Shown here: in pieces, positions 9,166 through 18,703 of the stretch
How positions within the stretch are numbered: position 1 is the first letter of the stretch
Layout of the letters: every line of letters starts with the position of its first letter
NCBI RefSeq assembly: GCF_000762845.2
Contig: NZ_JRMQ02000002.1
Span: 62,001-126,000 of the forward strand
Length of the DNA stretch: 64,000 nt
From: Helicobacter japonicus
GTDB lineage: Bacteria; Campylobacterota; Campylobacteria; Campylobacterales; Helicobacteraceae
Direction: 5' to 3'
Notes under the pieces: model-generated
Told to the model about the DNA's origin: nothing
Database searches by the model: none
Seen by the model: the letters and a program-made list of their open reading frames with translations, nothing else
Program-made: the position numbers and the translations under genes

Positions 9166-10224
9166 ATGAAACATACAGATAACATTATTTTGAACAAACT
9201 TCAGCGCAAAACTACAGATATTATACCTTTGTGGCATAAGCAGATTCTCAATTGGTATCAACAATATGGCAGAAATACCCTCCCTTGGCGTAACCTAAAT
9301 GGTGATAACGCTCCCTATGGTGTATATGTAAGCGAGATTATGCTACAACAAACACAGGTCAAAAGAGTATTAGAATCTTACTATACACCTTTTATGACAT
9401 CTTTCCCTACACTTCAATCTCTTGCTATCGCAGATGAAGAGAATGTATTAAAGCATTGGGAAGGATTGGGATATTACACGCGTGCGAGAAATATGCAAAA
9501 AACTGCTCAAATTTGCTGTGAAAAGTTTAATAATGCTTTGCCACAAACTTATGCAGAACTTATAAGCTTACCGGGCATTGGTGCATATAGTGCGGGAGCT
9601 ATTTTATGTTTTGGATTCAAACAGAGTGTGAGTTTTGTAGATGGCAACATAAGGCGACTTCTATGCCGAATCTTTGCACTTCAAAACGCAACGATGCCAC
9701 TCTTGGAGGAGTTAAGCACGATACTTTTAGACCAAAAACACAGCTTTGATTACAATCAAGCATTACTTGATATAGGTGCGACAATTTGCACACCCAAATC
9801 GCCTTCTTGTCTTTTGTGTCCTGTGCATAATCTCTGTGATGGATACACAAATCCTACCCTTTACCCAAAACCTAAAAAATCTCATTTGCACCCACTTGAA
9901 CTCCATTTAGCTCTTTGTATTGATGCAAATGGTAAAATCGCTTTTATACAAGGAGATAAAAGTGGCTTGTATCAAGGCTTGTATAATCTTCCAAACCTTG
10001 AAAAAGAACAAGTTGTAAGCTATGAAAAATGCGGAAGTTTCAAGCATCACTATACAAAATACGCTATTACCGCAAATGTGTATATTATAAATCAAGACAC
10101 TTTTAAACACCTTGTTCCACAAACAAATCTCTATTTTTTCTCATATCAAGAGCTAGATTCTAAACCACTTTCATCACTTTGCAAAAAAGCATTAAAATTT
10201 GTGGATTCCAAAAAAAGCAAATAG
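9166..10224 (+). CDS. mutY: A/G-specific adenine glycosylase
   Basis: Excises adenine mispaired with 8-oxoguanine. The helix-hairpin-helix glycosylase core shows SEIMLQQTQV with the catalytic Glu near residue 57, LPGIGAYSAGAI near 135 and VDGNIRR with the catalytic Asp near 158. The iron-sulfur cluster ligands follow as C-x6-C-x2-C-x5-C at about 212-228. The C-terminal NUDIX-like 8-oxoG recognition domain is short (about 110 residues). ATG 9166 is chosen over an in-frame TTG at 9148; no Shine-Dalgarno is seen for either, and a TACACT at 9152-9157 could make the transcript almost leaderless. Divergent from the NDH-2 gene. Confidence 0.95.
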   Translation: MKHTDNIILNKLQRKTTDIIPLWHKQILNWYQQYGRNTLPWRNLNGDNAPYGVYVSEIMLQQTQVKRVLESYYTPFMTSFPTLQSLAIADEENVLKHWEGLGYYTRARNMQKTAQICCEKFNNALPQTYAELISLPGIGAYSAGAILCFGFKQSVSFVDGNIRRLLCRIFALQNATMPLLEELSTILLDQKHSFDYNQALLDIGATICTPKSPSCLLCPVHNLCDGYTNPTLYPKPKKSHLHPLELHLALCIDANGKIAFIQGDKSGLYQGLYNLPNLEKEQVVSYEKCGSFKHHYTKYAITANVYIINQDTFKHLVPQTNLYFFSYQELDSKPLSSLCKKALKFVDSKKSK

Positions 10225-10263
10225 AATCATTAGAAAATTATAAAGTTTTCTTGCTTTGTTATG

Positions 10264-11520
10264 CTATGGGTTATAAGCATTTTCGCCGTGTAACTTAGAA
10301 TCTAAACCTTCCCTTTCTACTTCTTCATCTACGCGTAAATCTGTAAAAAGTGCTATTGTTTTAAATATTGCATAGCTTATGCTCGCGGAAAGCACAACAC
10401 AAATCACAATCGCATAGAGCTGCTCAAGCAATAATTCATATTCACCACTAATAAATAACCCCTCACCAAGCGCACCTTCTGCTACTACAACAGGATTCAC
10501 AGCTCCACTTGCAAAAAGCCCTGTGGCGATTCCACCCCAAATGCCACCAATGCCGTGCAAACTAAAGGCATCAAGTGAATCATCAAGTTTAAGTTTATCT
10601 TTAATAAAGCTTAAGCCAAAATAACAAATGCAAGCACCAATAGCACCAATAAGCACACTTGAGCCAACACCTATAAACCCACAGCCGGGAGTAATACTCA
10701 CTAATCCAGCTACAAGCCCACTCAATGAGCCTAAAATCGTAGGGCGTCTATGAATCACCCACTCAAGCAGCACCCAAGTAAGATACCCGCTCGCAGCAGA
10801 TACAATGCTTACAACAAAGGCATTTACAGCAATAGAATCCACGCTTCCAGCACTACCGGAGTTAAATCCAAGCCAACCGATAAAAAGTAATATTGCGCCT
10901 AAAAAAGCATAAGGCACGGAATGAGCTCCACCTTGTGTATATGGGATATTGTCTTTCCTAGCTCCCACAATCAACACACCTACAAGTCCAGCTACACCAG
11001 AGCTGATATGCACTACACCACCTCCGGCAAAATCTAAACCACCACGCGTAAGTAAAAAGCCATTTTCACTCCAAATCATATGTGCCAAAACATCATAAAC
11101 CAAAGTGCTCCAAAGAAGCAAAAACACCACAAGCACACCAAGTTTGATACGCCCTACAAGTGAGCCTGTAATAATTGCTGCTGCAATAAGTGCAAACATC
11201 ATTTGAAATACCACAAATAAAATATTTGGGATTCCGTGTTCATTTACTCCAGCAGTATTTGCTACAAACAAATGTTCTAAATTACCTACAACTCCAAACC
11301 AACTATCAGTGCCAAAACTAAGGCTATATCCAATTGCAATCCATTGCAAAGAAATTACACCAAAGCCTATAAAACAATTCATAATAGTATTTAATGTATT
11401 TTTAGACTTTACCATTCCAGCATAAAACATCGCAAGAGATGGTGTCATAAGTAGCACTAAAAGTGAGCAAAGCATAAGAAAAGAAGTATCAATAGGATTA
11501 ATTGTATCAACGAAAGCCAT
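10264..11520 (-). CDS. amt: Ammonium transporter
   Basis: Amt/Rh-family channel for ammonium uptake in the inner membrane. The 418 residues hold about eleven hydrophobic helices. Landmarks: MLCSLLVLLMTPSLAMFYAG at the N-terminus, DFAGGGVVHISSG near 165 with the first pore His, and HGIGGIWGGIATGLF near 320 with the second pore His. No GlnK/PII gene is next to it, although amt-glnK pairing is frequent in other bacteria. It lies 73 bases downstream of gdhA on the same strand with a strong AGGAGG before the ATG, so ammonium import and its fixation into glutamate are probably expressed together. Confidence 0.95.
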   Translation of the reverse strand: MAFVDTINPIDTSFLMLCSLLVLLMTPSLAMFYAGMVKSKNTLNTIMNCFIGFGVISLQWIAIGYSLSFGTDSWFGVVGNLEHLFVANTAGVNEHGIPNILFVVFQMMFALIAAAIITGSLVGRIKLGVLVVFLLLWSTLVYDVLAHMIWSENGFLLTRGGLDFAGGGVVHISSGVAGLVGVLIVGARKDNIPYTQGGAHSVPYAFLGAILLFIGWLGFNSGSAGSVDSIAVNAFVVSIVSAASGYLTWVLLEWVIHRRPTILGSLSGLVAGLVSITPGCGFIGVGSSVLIGAIGACICYFGLSFIKDKLKLDDSLDAFSLHGIGGIWGGIATGLFASGAVNPVVVAEGALGEGLFISGEYELLLEQLYAIVICVVLSASISYAIFKTIALFTDLRVDEEVEREGLDSKLHGENAYNP

Positions 11521-11555
11521 CTTTATCCTCCTCGTTTTTGATAGGATAGGTAGGG

Positions 11556-11583
11556 AGATTCTAAATCCTAAGATTTAGAATCT
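11556..11583 (-). terminator. Perfect 12-bp hairpin between gdhA and amt
   Basis: Arms 11556-11567 and 11572-11583 are exact inverted copies separated by CTAA. No T-run follows on the minus strand, so it looks more like an intercistronic stem (processing, attenuation or 3'-end protection of gdhA) than a full terminator. Each arm contains the recurring word AGATTCTA/TAGAATCT. Confidence 0.6.
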
Positions 11584-11593
11584 GTAAGCAGGA

Positions 11594-12989
<1,396 letters not shown>

Positions 12990-13049
12990 TGGCATTTTAA
13001 TACAAATTACTTTAAATAATCTTAATTAAGCTTAAATTAAAGTTATTTT

Positions 13050-13670
13050 TTACAATCCAAGTCCTAAAATTTCCCACAATTTTTCAACTTTTGTATCATC
13101 AAGTAAAATACTGCTCTGGGAATGGAGAAATTCCTCTATTTCATCTTTTATAAATTCATTGCCACTGATACAAGAATGATGAGCAAACAAAAATCCTTGC
13201 GCCAAGCTTATATTATTCCCGAGTGCCTTCTCACATATAAAACAAAGTGTATCATCACTGCTATGCGCCCTTCCTTCAAATTGAAGTAATTTTGCATACA
13301 TTTCAAGCACTACGCGTTTAGGATTCTGCAAGTGCAATTTTTGCGCACCCTCTTCTAAAAGCCTAAAATAAAATTCATCAATTTCATACACATCGACCAA
13401 ATGTTTATAAAAAAGCTTAACAAAATGTTGCCATATATAATAGCGCACACTATCGGATTCCCATTTAAATCCAAGGTGCATAATATGCTTAAGTTTGGGA
13501 AGAAAAGTCATACTTAATTCTTCTTCAAAATCAATTTTTCTCCCAATATTAATAATACTATGGCGCGCTCCATAAAAGCGATAGAGTGTCTTAATGTATG
13601 CGGGTGTGAGAATCTTTACAATCATATCTTCGCTATGTGTTTTTTGCATATGCAAAATATACCCCTGCAC
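13050..13670 (-). CDS. recO: Recombination mediator RecO (short Campylobacterota form)
   Basis: Helps load RecA at single-strand gaps together with RecR. The protein is about 206 residues, shorter than the 240 or so of Proteobacteria, as is usual in this phylum. The N-terminus MQGYILHMQKTHSEDMIVKI fits the OB-fold start, and a helical region with a central CFICEK and a late HHSCIS follows, too few cysteines for the complete zinc site of other RecO proteins. Start is GTG 13670 with AAGG in front. It stands alone between gdhA and the IMPase gene. Confidence 0.8.
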   Translation of the reverse strand: MQGYILHMQKTHSEDMIVKILTPAYIKTLYRFYGARHSIINIGRKIDFEEELSMTFLPKLKHIMHLGFKWESDSVRYYIWQHFVKLFYKHLVDVYEIDEFYFRLLEEGAQKLHLQNPKRVVLEMYAKLLQFEGRAHSSDDTLCFICEKALGNNISLAQGFLFAHHSCISGNEFIKDEIEEFLHSQSSILLDDTKVEKLWEILGLGL

Positions 13671-13773
13671 GACCAGCCTTTTTAAAAATAAAATTTCACT
13701 AGATACTCAAATGCTAATTTAAGAAATTCTAGCGCATAATTCTAGCTTAATTTTTAAGCCATAAGGGGCAGAG

Positions 13774-14523
13774 TTGAGTGCATTTTTACATCAAGCAGTT
13801 CTTGCTACACAAAAAATTATAGGAATTTTGCATAATAAAGATGATTCGCTTTATGCACTTCATAATGTCGGTGCAGGAGGTGATAGGAGCATTGGGGCAG
13901 ATTTAATCAGTGAGCGTATTTATATGGAACATTTGCTTTCATTAGCGAGTATAAATTCCGAAGAAAGTGGCTTTATACAAGGTGCGGAAAGTGATATTAT
14001 TGTATTAGACCCACTTGATGGAAGTGATAATTTTCTCTCCCATATTCCCTATTATGGTTCATCTCTTGCCTTATGTGATAAAGATGGCAAAGTTAAAGAA
14101 GCTGTAATATTTAATTTTTGCACCAAAGAAGGTGTGGCTCGTTTAGGAGAAAATACATTTAACTTTGATATTGAATCTTATCTCCTTAATGGTATTGCAT
14201 CAACCCAAACCCTACAATGCACAACTTTAAGCAAATGTGGTATTTTTGAAAAGGCTTATTGTAATCCGCATATTGCTGCCTTTTTGTATAAAGAACACTT
14301 AAAATTCCGTTCTTTAGGAGCAAGTGCTCTCTCTATGGCAAAGGCGTATGAAGCAAACTTTATACTTTTTGTTGGAAAAATACGCGACTTTGACAGCAAG
14401 GCAGGACTCTTTTTGTGCAAAGATTTGCATCATATCTCTACAGATAATTTCACACTTATAAGCAAAGATAAGCATATTTTTGATACAATCTCACACATTT
14501 TTGCAAAAGATAAAGGATTATAA
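13774..14523 (+). CDS. Inositol-monophosphatase-family phosphatase
   Basis: Mg-dependent phosphatase fold. The metal-binding motifs are SEESG near residue 68 and DPLDGSDNF near 88; the C-terminal partner DFDSKAG near 215 replaces the classic WD-x-AAG. These support catalysis on a small phosphate ester, but substrate (inositol phosphate, fructose bisphosphate, PAP) cannot be read from sequence. Start is TTG 13774 after AAGGGGC. It begins a plus-strand run with accD, rlmH, a DksA-like gene and a membrane protein, an order I recall being conserved in Campylobacter jejuni. Confidence 0.82.
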   Translation: MSAFLHQAVLATQKIIGILHNKDDSLYALHNVGAGGDRSIGADLISERIYMEHLLSLASINSEESGFIQGAESDIIVLDPLDGSDNFLSHIPYYGSSLALCDKDGKVKEAVIFNFCTKEGVARLGENTFNFDIESYLLNGIASTQTLQCTTLSKCGIFEKAYCNPHIAAFLYKEHLKFRSLGASALSMAKAYEANFILFVGKIRDFDSKAGLFLCKDLHHISTDNFTLISKDKHIFDTISHIFAKDKGL

Positions 14524-14524
14524 A

Positions 14525-15415
14525 ATGGGTTTGGGTGATTTTTTCAAAAACAAAAAAGATGAAAAAGAAAATAAAAAAGACGACACACAAAAGGCTGATA
14601 CGCCACCTAATCATTGGCTTAAGTGTCCTAGCTGTAACGCATTAATGTATTACAAAGAAGTTTTTTCACAATCTCATATTTGTCCTAAATGTAATTACCA
14701 CTTTAGAATCTCAACCAAAGAGCGTTTAGAAATGTTATGTGATAAAGATAGTTTTGTAGAGTTTGACAAAGATTTACGTCCCATTGACCCACTTGAATTT
14801 GTCGATAAAAAAAGTTACAAAAAACGCATACAAGAAAATGAAGAAAAAACCGGACGAGCAAGTGCAGCCATTGCTGGAGAAACACTTATTGGTGGAGTTG
14901 GTATGCAGCTTGTGCTTTTTGATTTTGCCTTTATGGGAGGTTCTCTAGGTTCTGTGGAAGGCGAAAAAATCGTGCGCGCCATTGATCGTGCCATTGCTAA
15001 AAAACAAACACTTGTTATTCTCTCTACAAGTGGTGGAGCGCGTATGCAAGAATCTACTTTTTCCCTTATGCAAATGGCAAAAACTTCCGCAGCCCTCAAT
15101 AAACTCTCTGATGCAGGATTACCTTTTATCTCTGTGCTTCTTGACCCGACATTCGGCGGGGTAAGTGCGTCATTTGCATTTTTAGGAGATATTATTATTG
15201 CAGAGCCGGGTGCAATCATTGGATTTGCAGGACCACGCGTAATTAAACAAACCATTGGCGCAGATTTGCCAGAAGGATTCCAAACGGCAGAATTTCTACT
15301 TGAGCACGGACTTATTGATATGGTCGTGCATCGTAAAGACCTGAAAAAAACATTAAGCGACATTAGCAAAATGCTTAACCCACACTATGCAAATCAACAT
15401 TTATTCTATAACTAA
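14525..15415 (+). CDS. accD: Acetyl-CoA carboxylase carboxyltransferase beta subunit
   Basis: Transfers CO2 from carboxybiotin to acetyl-CoA in the first step of fatty acid synthesis, with AccA. ATG 14525 (MGLGDFFKNKK) directly follows the previous stop; the frame is open further upstream but lacks family resemblance there. After a Lys-rich segment comes the zinc ribbon CPSCN...CPKCN (about residues 38-60), then the crotonase-type core with GGSLGSVEGEK near 138, STSGGARMQES near 170, and FGGVSASFAFLGD near 205. Length of 296 is typical. Its 3' end overlaps rlmH by 29 bases. Confidence 0.96.
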   Translation: MGLGDFFKNKKDEKENKKDDTQKADTPPNHWLKCPSCNALMYYKEVFSQSHICPKCNYHFRISTKERLEMLCDKDSFVEFDKDLRPIDPLEFVDKKSYKKRIQENEEKTGRASAAIAGETLIGGVGMQLVLFDFAFMGGSLGSVEGEKIVRAIDRAIAKKQTLVILSTSGGARMQESTFSLMQMAKTSAALNKLSDAGLPFISVLLDPTFGGVSASFAFLGDIIIAEPGAIIGFAGPRVIKQTIGADLPEGFQTAEFLLEHGLIDMVVHRKDLKKTLSDISKMLNPHYANQHLFYN

Positions 15416-15845
15416 AAAAGACATTAAATATCAGGCTCTACAAGAGGAATTATGTATGCAGTGTAAGCAATTTAACGCACAGATTACACATTTTGATTTA
15501 TTTCCGCAATCTGTTAAAAATGCACAAAAAATCTCATCGCTCAAAGCACAACAATCCTATACACAAGTCTTTCTGCCCTATCTTAATAGCGCAGCACTCA
15601 ATATTGCTCTTCACCCACAGGGCAAAAGTTATGATTCTGTAGAGTTTGCACATTTTATAGAATCTTACAATCTTGTGCAATTTTTTATAGGTGGGGCGTA
15701 TGGACTTGAACAATCCTTTATCAAACTTACCCACGCACTAAGCTTAAGCGCTATGACCTTTAGCCACAAAATCGCTAAAATCGTGCTATGCGAGCAAATT
15801 TATCGTGCATTAAGCATTCTCTCATCTCATCCGTATCATAAATAG
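15387..15845 (+). CDS. rlmH: 23S rRNA m3-pseudouridine-1915 methyltransferase
   Basis: SPOUT-class enzyme modifying helix 69 of 23S rRNA on assembled ribosomes. The 152-residue length and pattern fit: N-terminal MQINIYSITKK strand, FFIGGAYGLEQSF near 103 forming part of the SAM-binding knot, LSLSAMTFSHKIAKIVLCEQIYRAL near 120-145, and a terminal SSHPYHK, the conserved PYHK end that contacts the ribosome. It overlaps the accD 3' end by 29 bases in another frame, implying coupled translation. Confidence 0.93.
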   Translation: MQINIYSITKKDIKYQALQEELCMQCKQFNAQITHFDLFPQSVKNAQKISSLKAQQSYTQVFLPYLNSAALNIALHPQGKSYDSVEFAHFIESYNLVQFFIGGAYGLEQSFIKLTHALSLSAMTFSHKIAKIVLCEQIYRALSILSSHPYHK

Positions 15846-15853
15846 GAGGTTTT

Positions 15854-16213
15854 ATGATTAATTATGGTTTTTTTGAAACGCTTCTCAATGAACGTTTAAG
15901 CAAACTCTGTGAAAGTGTAAAACACAAAAATACACATATCACCCAGATTCAAAATACTCACCATAAAGATGAGGGTGATATTGTAAGAGCAAATTTGCAA
16001 GGCAATTTAGAAATGGGTATGATTGATTTATATCAAACAGAAATAAATGATATACGCAATTCATTGCAAAAAATCAAAGATGGTGTATTTGGTATATGTG
16101 AAATGTGTGATGATGAGATTGATGTGGAGCGTCTCAAAGTCAAACCTCACGCGAAATACTGCATTAACTGCCGCGAACTTTTTGAAAAAACACAAAAAAA
16201 GGAGACACGATGA
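15854..16213 (+). CDS. DksA/TraR-type zinc-finger regulator
   Basis: Predicted RNA polymerase secondary-channel factor. A coiled region is followed by a four-cysteine zinc finger, CEMCDDEI near residue 80 and CINCREL near 101, the form found in DksA proteins. The loop between the helices contains EIND rather than a clear DxxDxA, so activity toward RNA polymerase is inferred from family. GGAGG precedes the ATG by six bases; the stop overlaps the next gene by four bases. Length 119 is close to the C. jejuni DksA. Confidence 0.82.
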   Translation: MINYGFFETLLNERLSKLCESVKHKNTHITQIQNTHHKDEGDIVRANLQGNLEMGMIDLYQTEINDIRNSLQKIKDGVFGICEMCDDEIDVERLKVKPHAKYCINCRELFEKTQKKETR

Positions 16214-17244
16214 AACTCAAATATTATGTTACTTTCTCTGCTATCTTTATGCTGATAATCGGAGTATATGCCTACGAACTAGAATCTTCTAGCTACACTT
16301 ACCATATTCCCTTTAGTCAAATGAATATCACTCTACCCGTAGCAATTTGGATTATCCTTATTCTGGCATTGTTTTTTGTAGTTACTTTGATATTTTTTGC
16401 TTCCGCGTGGGCAAAAGACATATTAGAAAACTACCAACGCAAACACGATTATGATAAGCTCCTTACACAAATTAATGAACAAGCCCTAAATCAAGACATT
16501 AAAAACCGCATTTTTAAGCGCAAAGCCTTTGGAGATTTATCCAAAATATTACAAAGATTCTATCTCAAGCCACGATTAGATTCTGCAGAAAGTTTTAATC
16601 ACAAAATTGACACACTTTTTGAAAATTATAAAGATGTGATGAGTGGCAAAGTCGTTGATTTAAAAAATTATCATTTAAGTAATGACAATAAATTTAATGT
16701 GCAGAATCTCAAAAATATGATTCAAAAAGACTACAAAAATGGTTTTAAAATTTTAGAAAAAAATTACCCAAATGAACTCAAACATTATGCGGTGCTTGAA
16801 ATTTTAAAAAATGCCCAACTTAAAGAGCTTGAAAAACTTTCTTCACTTTTTACAGATGAGATTCTTGACAAATCAATTGCACAAGAAATTTTCAAACTCT
16901 ATCTTAAAAATCCCAAACACATCGCCAATAGCAATATTTATGAAGCACTAAAAAAAGTAGGCACAAGCCCAATGGAATATGTGCAATATGCCATCAATTC
17001 TAAAGGTAATCTCACACCCGATGAGTGGCTATGTTTTTTTGAAGAATGTGCAGATTTTGATGAAAAAGCTGAAATGGCATTTTTTTATGTGCTTTTTGAA
17101 CTTGAGATGATAGATAAAGCCAAAGAGAGACATCGCTCTCACAGCAAAGGAGAATACAAATTTATTGATGCGTATTTAGATTTACGCTCACTTAATAAAA
17201 ACTACCCATTTGATATTTTTATTTTACAGCCACAAAATGCGTGA
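16210..17244 (+). CDS. Conserved membrane protein of unknown function
   Basis: Two hydrophobic helices at about residues 4-22 and 42-68 are followed by 270 residues of charged, helical, probably cytoplasmic sequence (many Lys/Asp/Glu, short TPR-like helices such as ALKKVGTSPMEYVQYAI). No enzymatic motif is visible. It overlaps the DksA-like gene by ATGA and is the last gene of the accD cluster; I recall a membrane protein in the same position in Campylobacter. It ends against the convergent rqcH gene at a hairpin. Confidence 0.7.
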   Translation: MKLKYYVTFSAIFMLIIGVYAYELESSSYTYHIPFSQMNITLPVAIWIILILALFFVVTLIFFASAWAKDILENYQRKHDYDKLLTQINEQALNQDIKNRIFKRKAFGDLSKILQRFYLKPRLDSAESFNHKIDTLFENYKDVMSGKVVDLKNYHLSNDNKFNVQNLKNMIQKDYKNGFKILEKNYPNELKHYAVLEILKNAQLKELEKLSSLFTDEILDKSIAQEIFKLYLKNPKHIANSNIYEALKKVGTSPMEYVQYAINSKGNLTPDEWLCFFEECADFDEKAEMAFFYVLFELEMIDKAKERHRSHSKGEYKFIDAYLDLRSLNKNYPFDIFILQPQNA

Positions 17245-17284
17245 GACTTTAGAATCTCTCTAAAATATAGAGTATCATATTTCA

Positions 17285-17315
17285 ATGCTTTAGGATTCTA
17301 AAAATCTTAAAGCAT
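17285..17315. terminator. Bidirectional hairpin between convergent genes
   Basis: Arms 17285-17297 and 17303-17315 pair over 13 positions with one G-T wobble and a 5-base loop. It sits exactly between the ends of the membrane protein gene and rqcH, so it can serve both strands. No long T-run follows, so efficiency is uncertain. Confidence 0.55.
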
Positions 17316-18703
17316 TAGTCTAAAGGTGTAAGTGCATTATCATTCTGCACACGATAACTTATGCTTTTATGCTTTGCATATACCACTTGCGCTCCGGGAG
17401 CATTTTTAACAAACCGCCTCCTTGTCCAATCCACCACAAAATCTCCAGCACCCTTACGCCCTACATAAAGCCCCACTAAAATACCTGCCACTTTATGCAA
17501 TAGGGTGCTAGAAGGCATTTTTTTACCACAATGAATAATCATATGCGCACTTGGCACATCACGTATATGCAACCATATATCATCAGCCTTTGCAGATTCT
17601 AAAAGCTTCTGATTTTCCTTTGCATTGCGCCCTATGCTTATTTTGAATCCTTCCACAAAAAAACTCTCATTTTCTCTTGCACCTATGTTGCTTGATTTTT
17701 GTGTCTTTTGATGTGATAGGGCAAATACATCGCCAAAATCTTCAAAACGTTCTACAAGAGCAATTTGACTTGCAATAAAATCTATCTTTTCTTGCAAATA
17801 TTCTCTTTGTTTATTTAAATGTTGGGCTTTTTTATTATATTTTTTACTCTGTGTAAAATACCAGTTTCCTGCTTCTTGCAAATCCCTTGCACAAGCAGGA
17901 AGAGGCACACACACATTTTGAGCATTTATATCTTGCAATATAACAGAATCTGAAATAATTTTTTTTGTAGAAAATAAATGCAATGAGCTAAAAATAAGCT
18001 CCCCATAATGTGCATAAAGCAATGCAGATTCTATTAACTCACCTTGTTTGGGGAGATGAGCTAAATGCTCTTTAAGTGTATCTTGTTTCATTTGTAAATT
18101 TTTAAGAATCTGCTGTTTTTTGTTCTGCTTTGCTTTGGAGTATATCTCTTTATATGTCAATTCAAGCAATGCACAGACTTTTTGAGGCTCTATATTTTCA
18201 CAACTTATAGAATTTGCAGGTTGTGGCAATGGCAATAAAACCTTGCCTACACGCACTTCTCGCCAAGACTTATGATTAGGGATATGACGCAAAGCCTCAC
18301 ACACCACCATATCTTTATCGCATAAAATTACATTAGTATGTTTGCCGGTAAATTCACATACAAGCCAAGAATATTGCACTTTATAATGCTCTTTTTGTGC
18401 GAGAAAAAATTGCAAGATTCTATTATCACCATCTACTTGTGCAGATTCTATATACGCACGAGTAGTGTATTGAGCAAGTTTAATATCAAATGGTGCGCAA
18501 AATTCCTTTGTGCCAACAATCTCCTTATCACTTATAAAGATACCGCTATGGGCGCGTGTCATATCAAAATAAAATCTACTCCTTTTGCCTTGTGTATCCT
18601 CGCATACAAGCATAAAAAGATTATCACCCTTGCGTTTAAAGCTAATAAGCGTTTGCATTTGTTGCATATAGGCACAAAAGCCTTTTAGCAAGGCAAGATT
18701 CAC
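17315..18703 (-). CDS. rqcH: NFACT-family ribosome quality control protein (RqcH-like)
   Basis: Homologue of Rqc2/RqcH, which binds obstructed 50S subunits and drives C-terminal alanine tailing; older annotations call it fibronectin-binding protein. The 462 residues contain an NFACT-N-like start (FYFDMTRAHSGIF, WLVCEFTGKHTNVIL), a central coiled coil (about 185-320) and the NFACT-R domain near 350-450 with ADDIWLHIRDVPSAH and VDWTRRRFVKN. Start GTG 18703 overlaps the recN stop by one base. It is shorter than Firmicute RqcH at the N-terminus, as in other Campylobacterota. Confidence 0.85.
   Translation of the reverse strand: MNLALLKGFCAYMQQMQTLISFKRKGDNLFMLVCEDTQGKRSRFYFDMTRAHSGIFISDKEIVGTKEFCAPFDIKLAQYTTRAYIESAQVDGDNRILQFFLAQKEHYKVQYSWLVCEFTGKHTNVILCDKDMVVCEALRHIPNHKSWREVRVGKVLLPLPQPANSISCENIEPQKVCALLELTYKEIYSKAKQNKKQQILKNLQMKQDTLKEHLAHLPKQGELIESALLYAHYGELIFSSLHLFSTKKIISDSVILQDINAQNVCVPLPACARDLQEAGNWYFTQSKKYNKKAQHLNKQREYLQEKIDFIASQIALVERFEDFGDVFALSHQKTQKSSNIGARENESFFVEGFKISIGRNAKENQKLLESAKADDIWLHIRDVPSAHMIIHCGKKMPSSTLLHKVAGILVGLYVGRKGAGDFVVDWTRRRFVKNAPGAQVVYAKHKSISYRVQNDNALTPLD

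Noticed and set aside
9052-9264. 70-codon minus-strand frame in the NDH-2/mutY divergent gap
   Set aside because: Overlaps the mutY 5' end, is low-complexity, and has no ribosome site.
14815-15369. 184-codon minus-strand open frame opposite accD
   Set aside because: Antisense shadow of a well-conserved gene; no ribosome site and no recognisable family.
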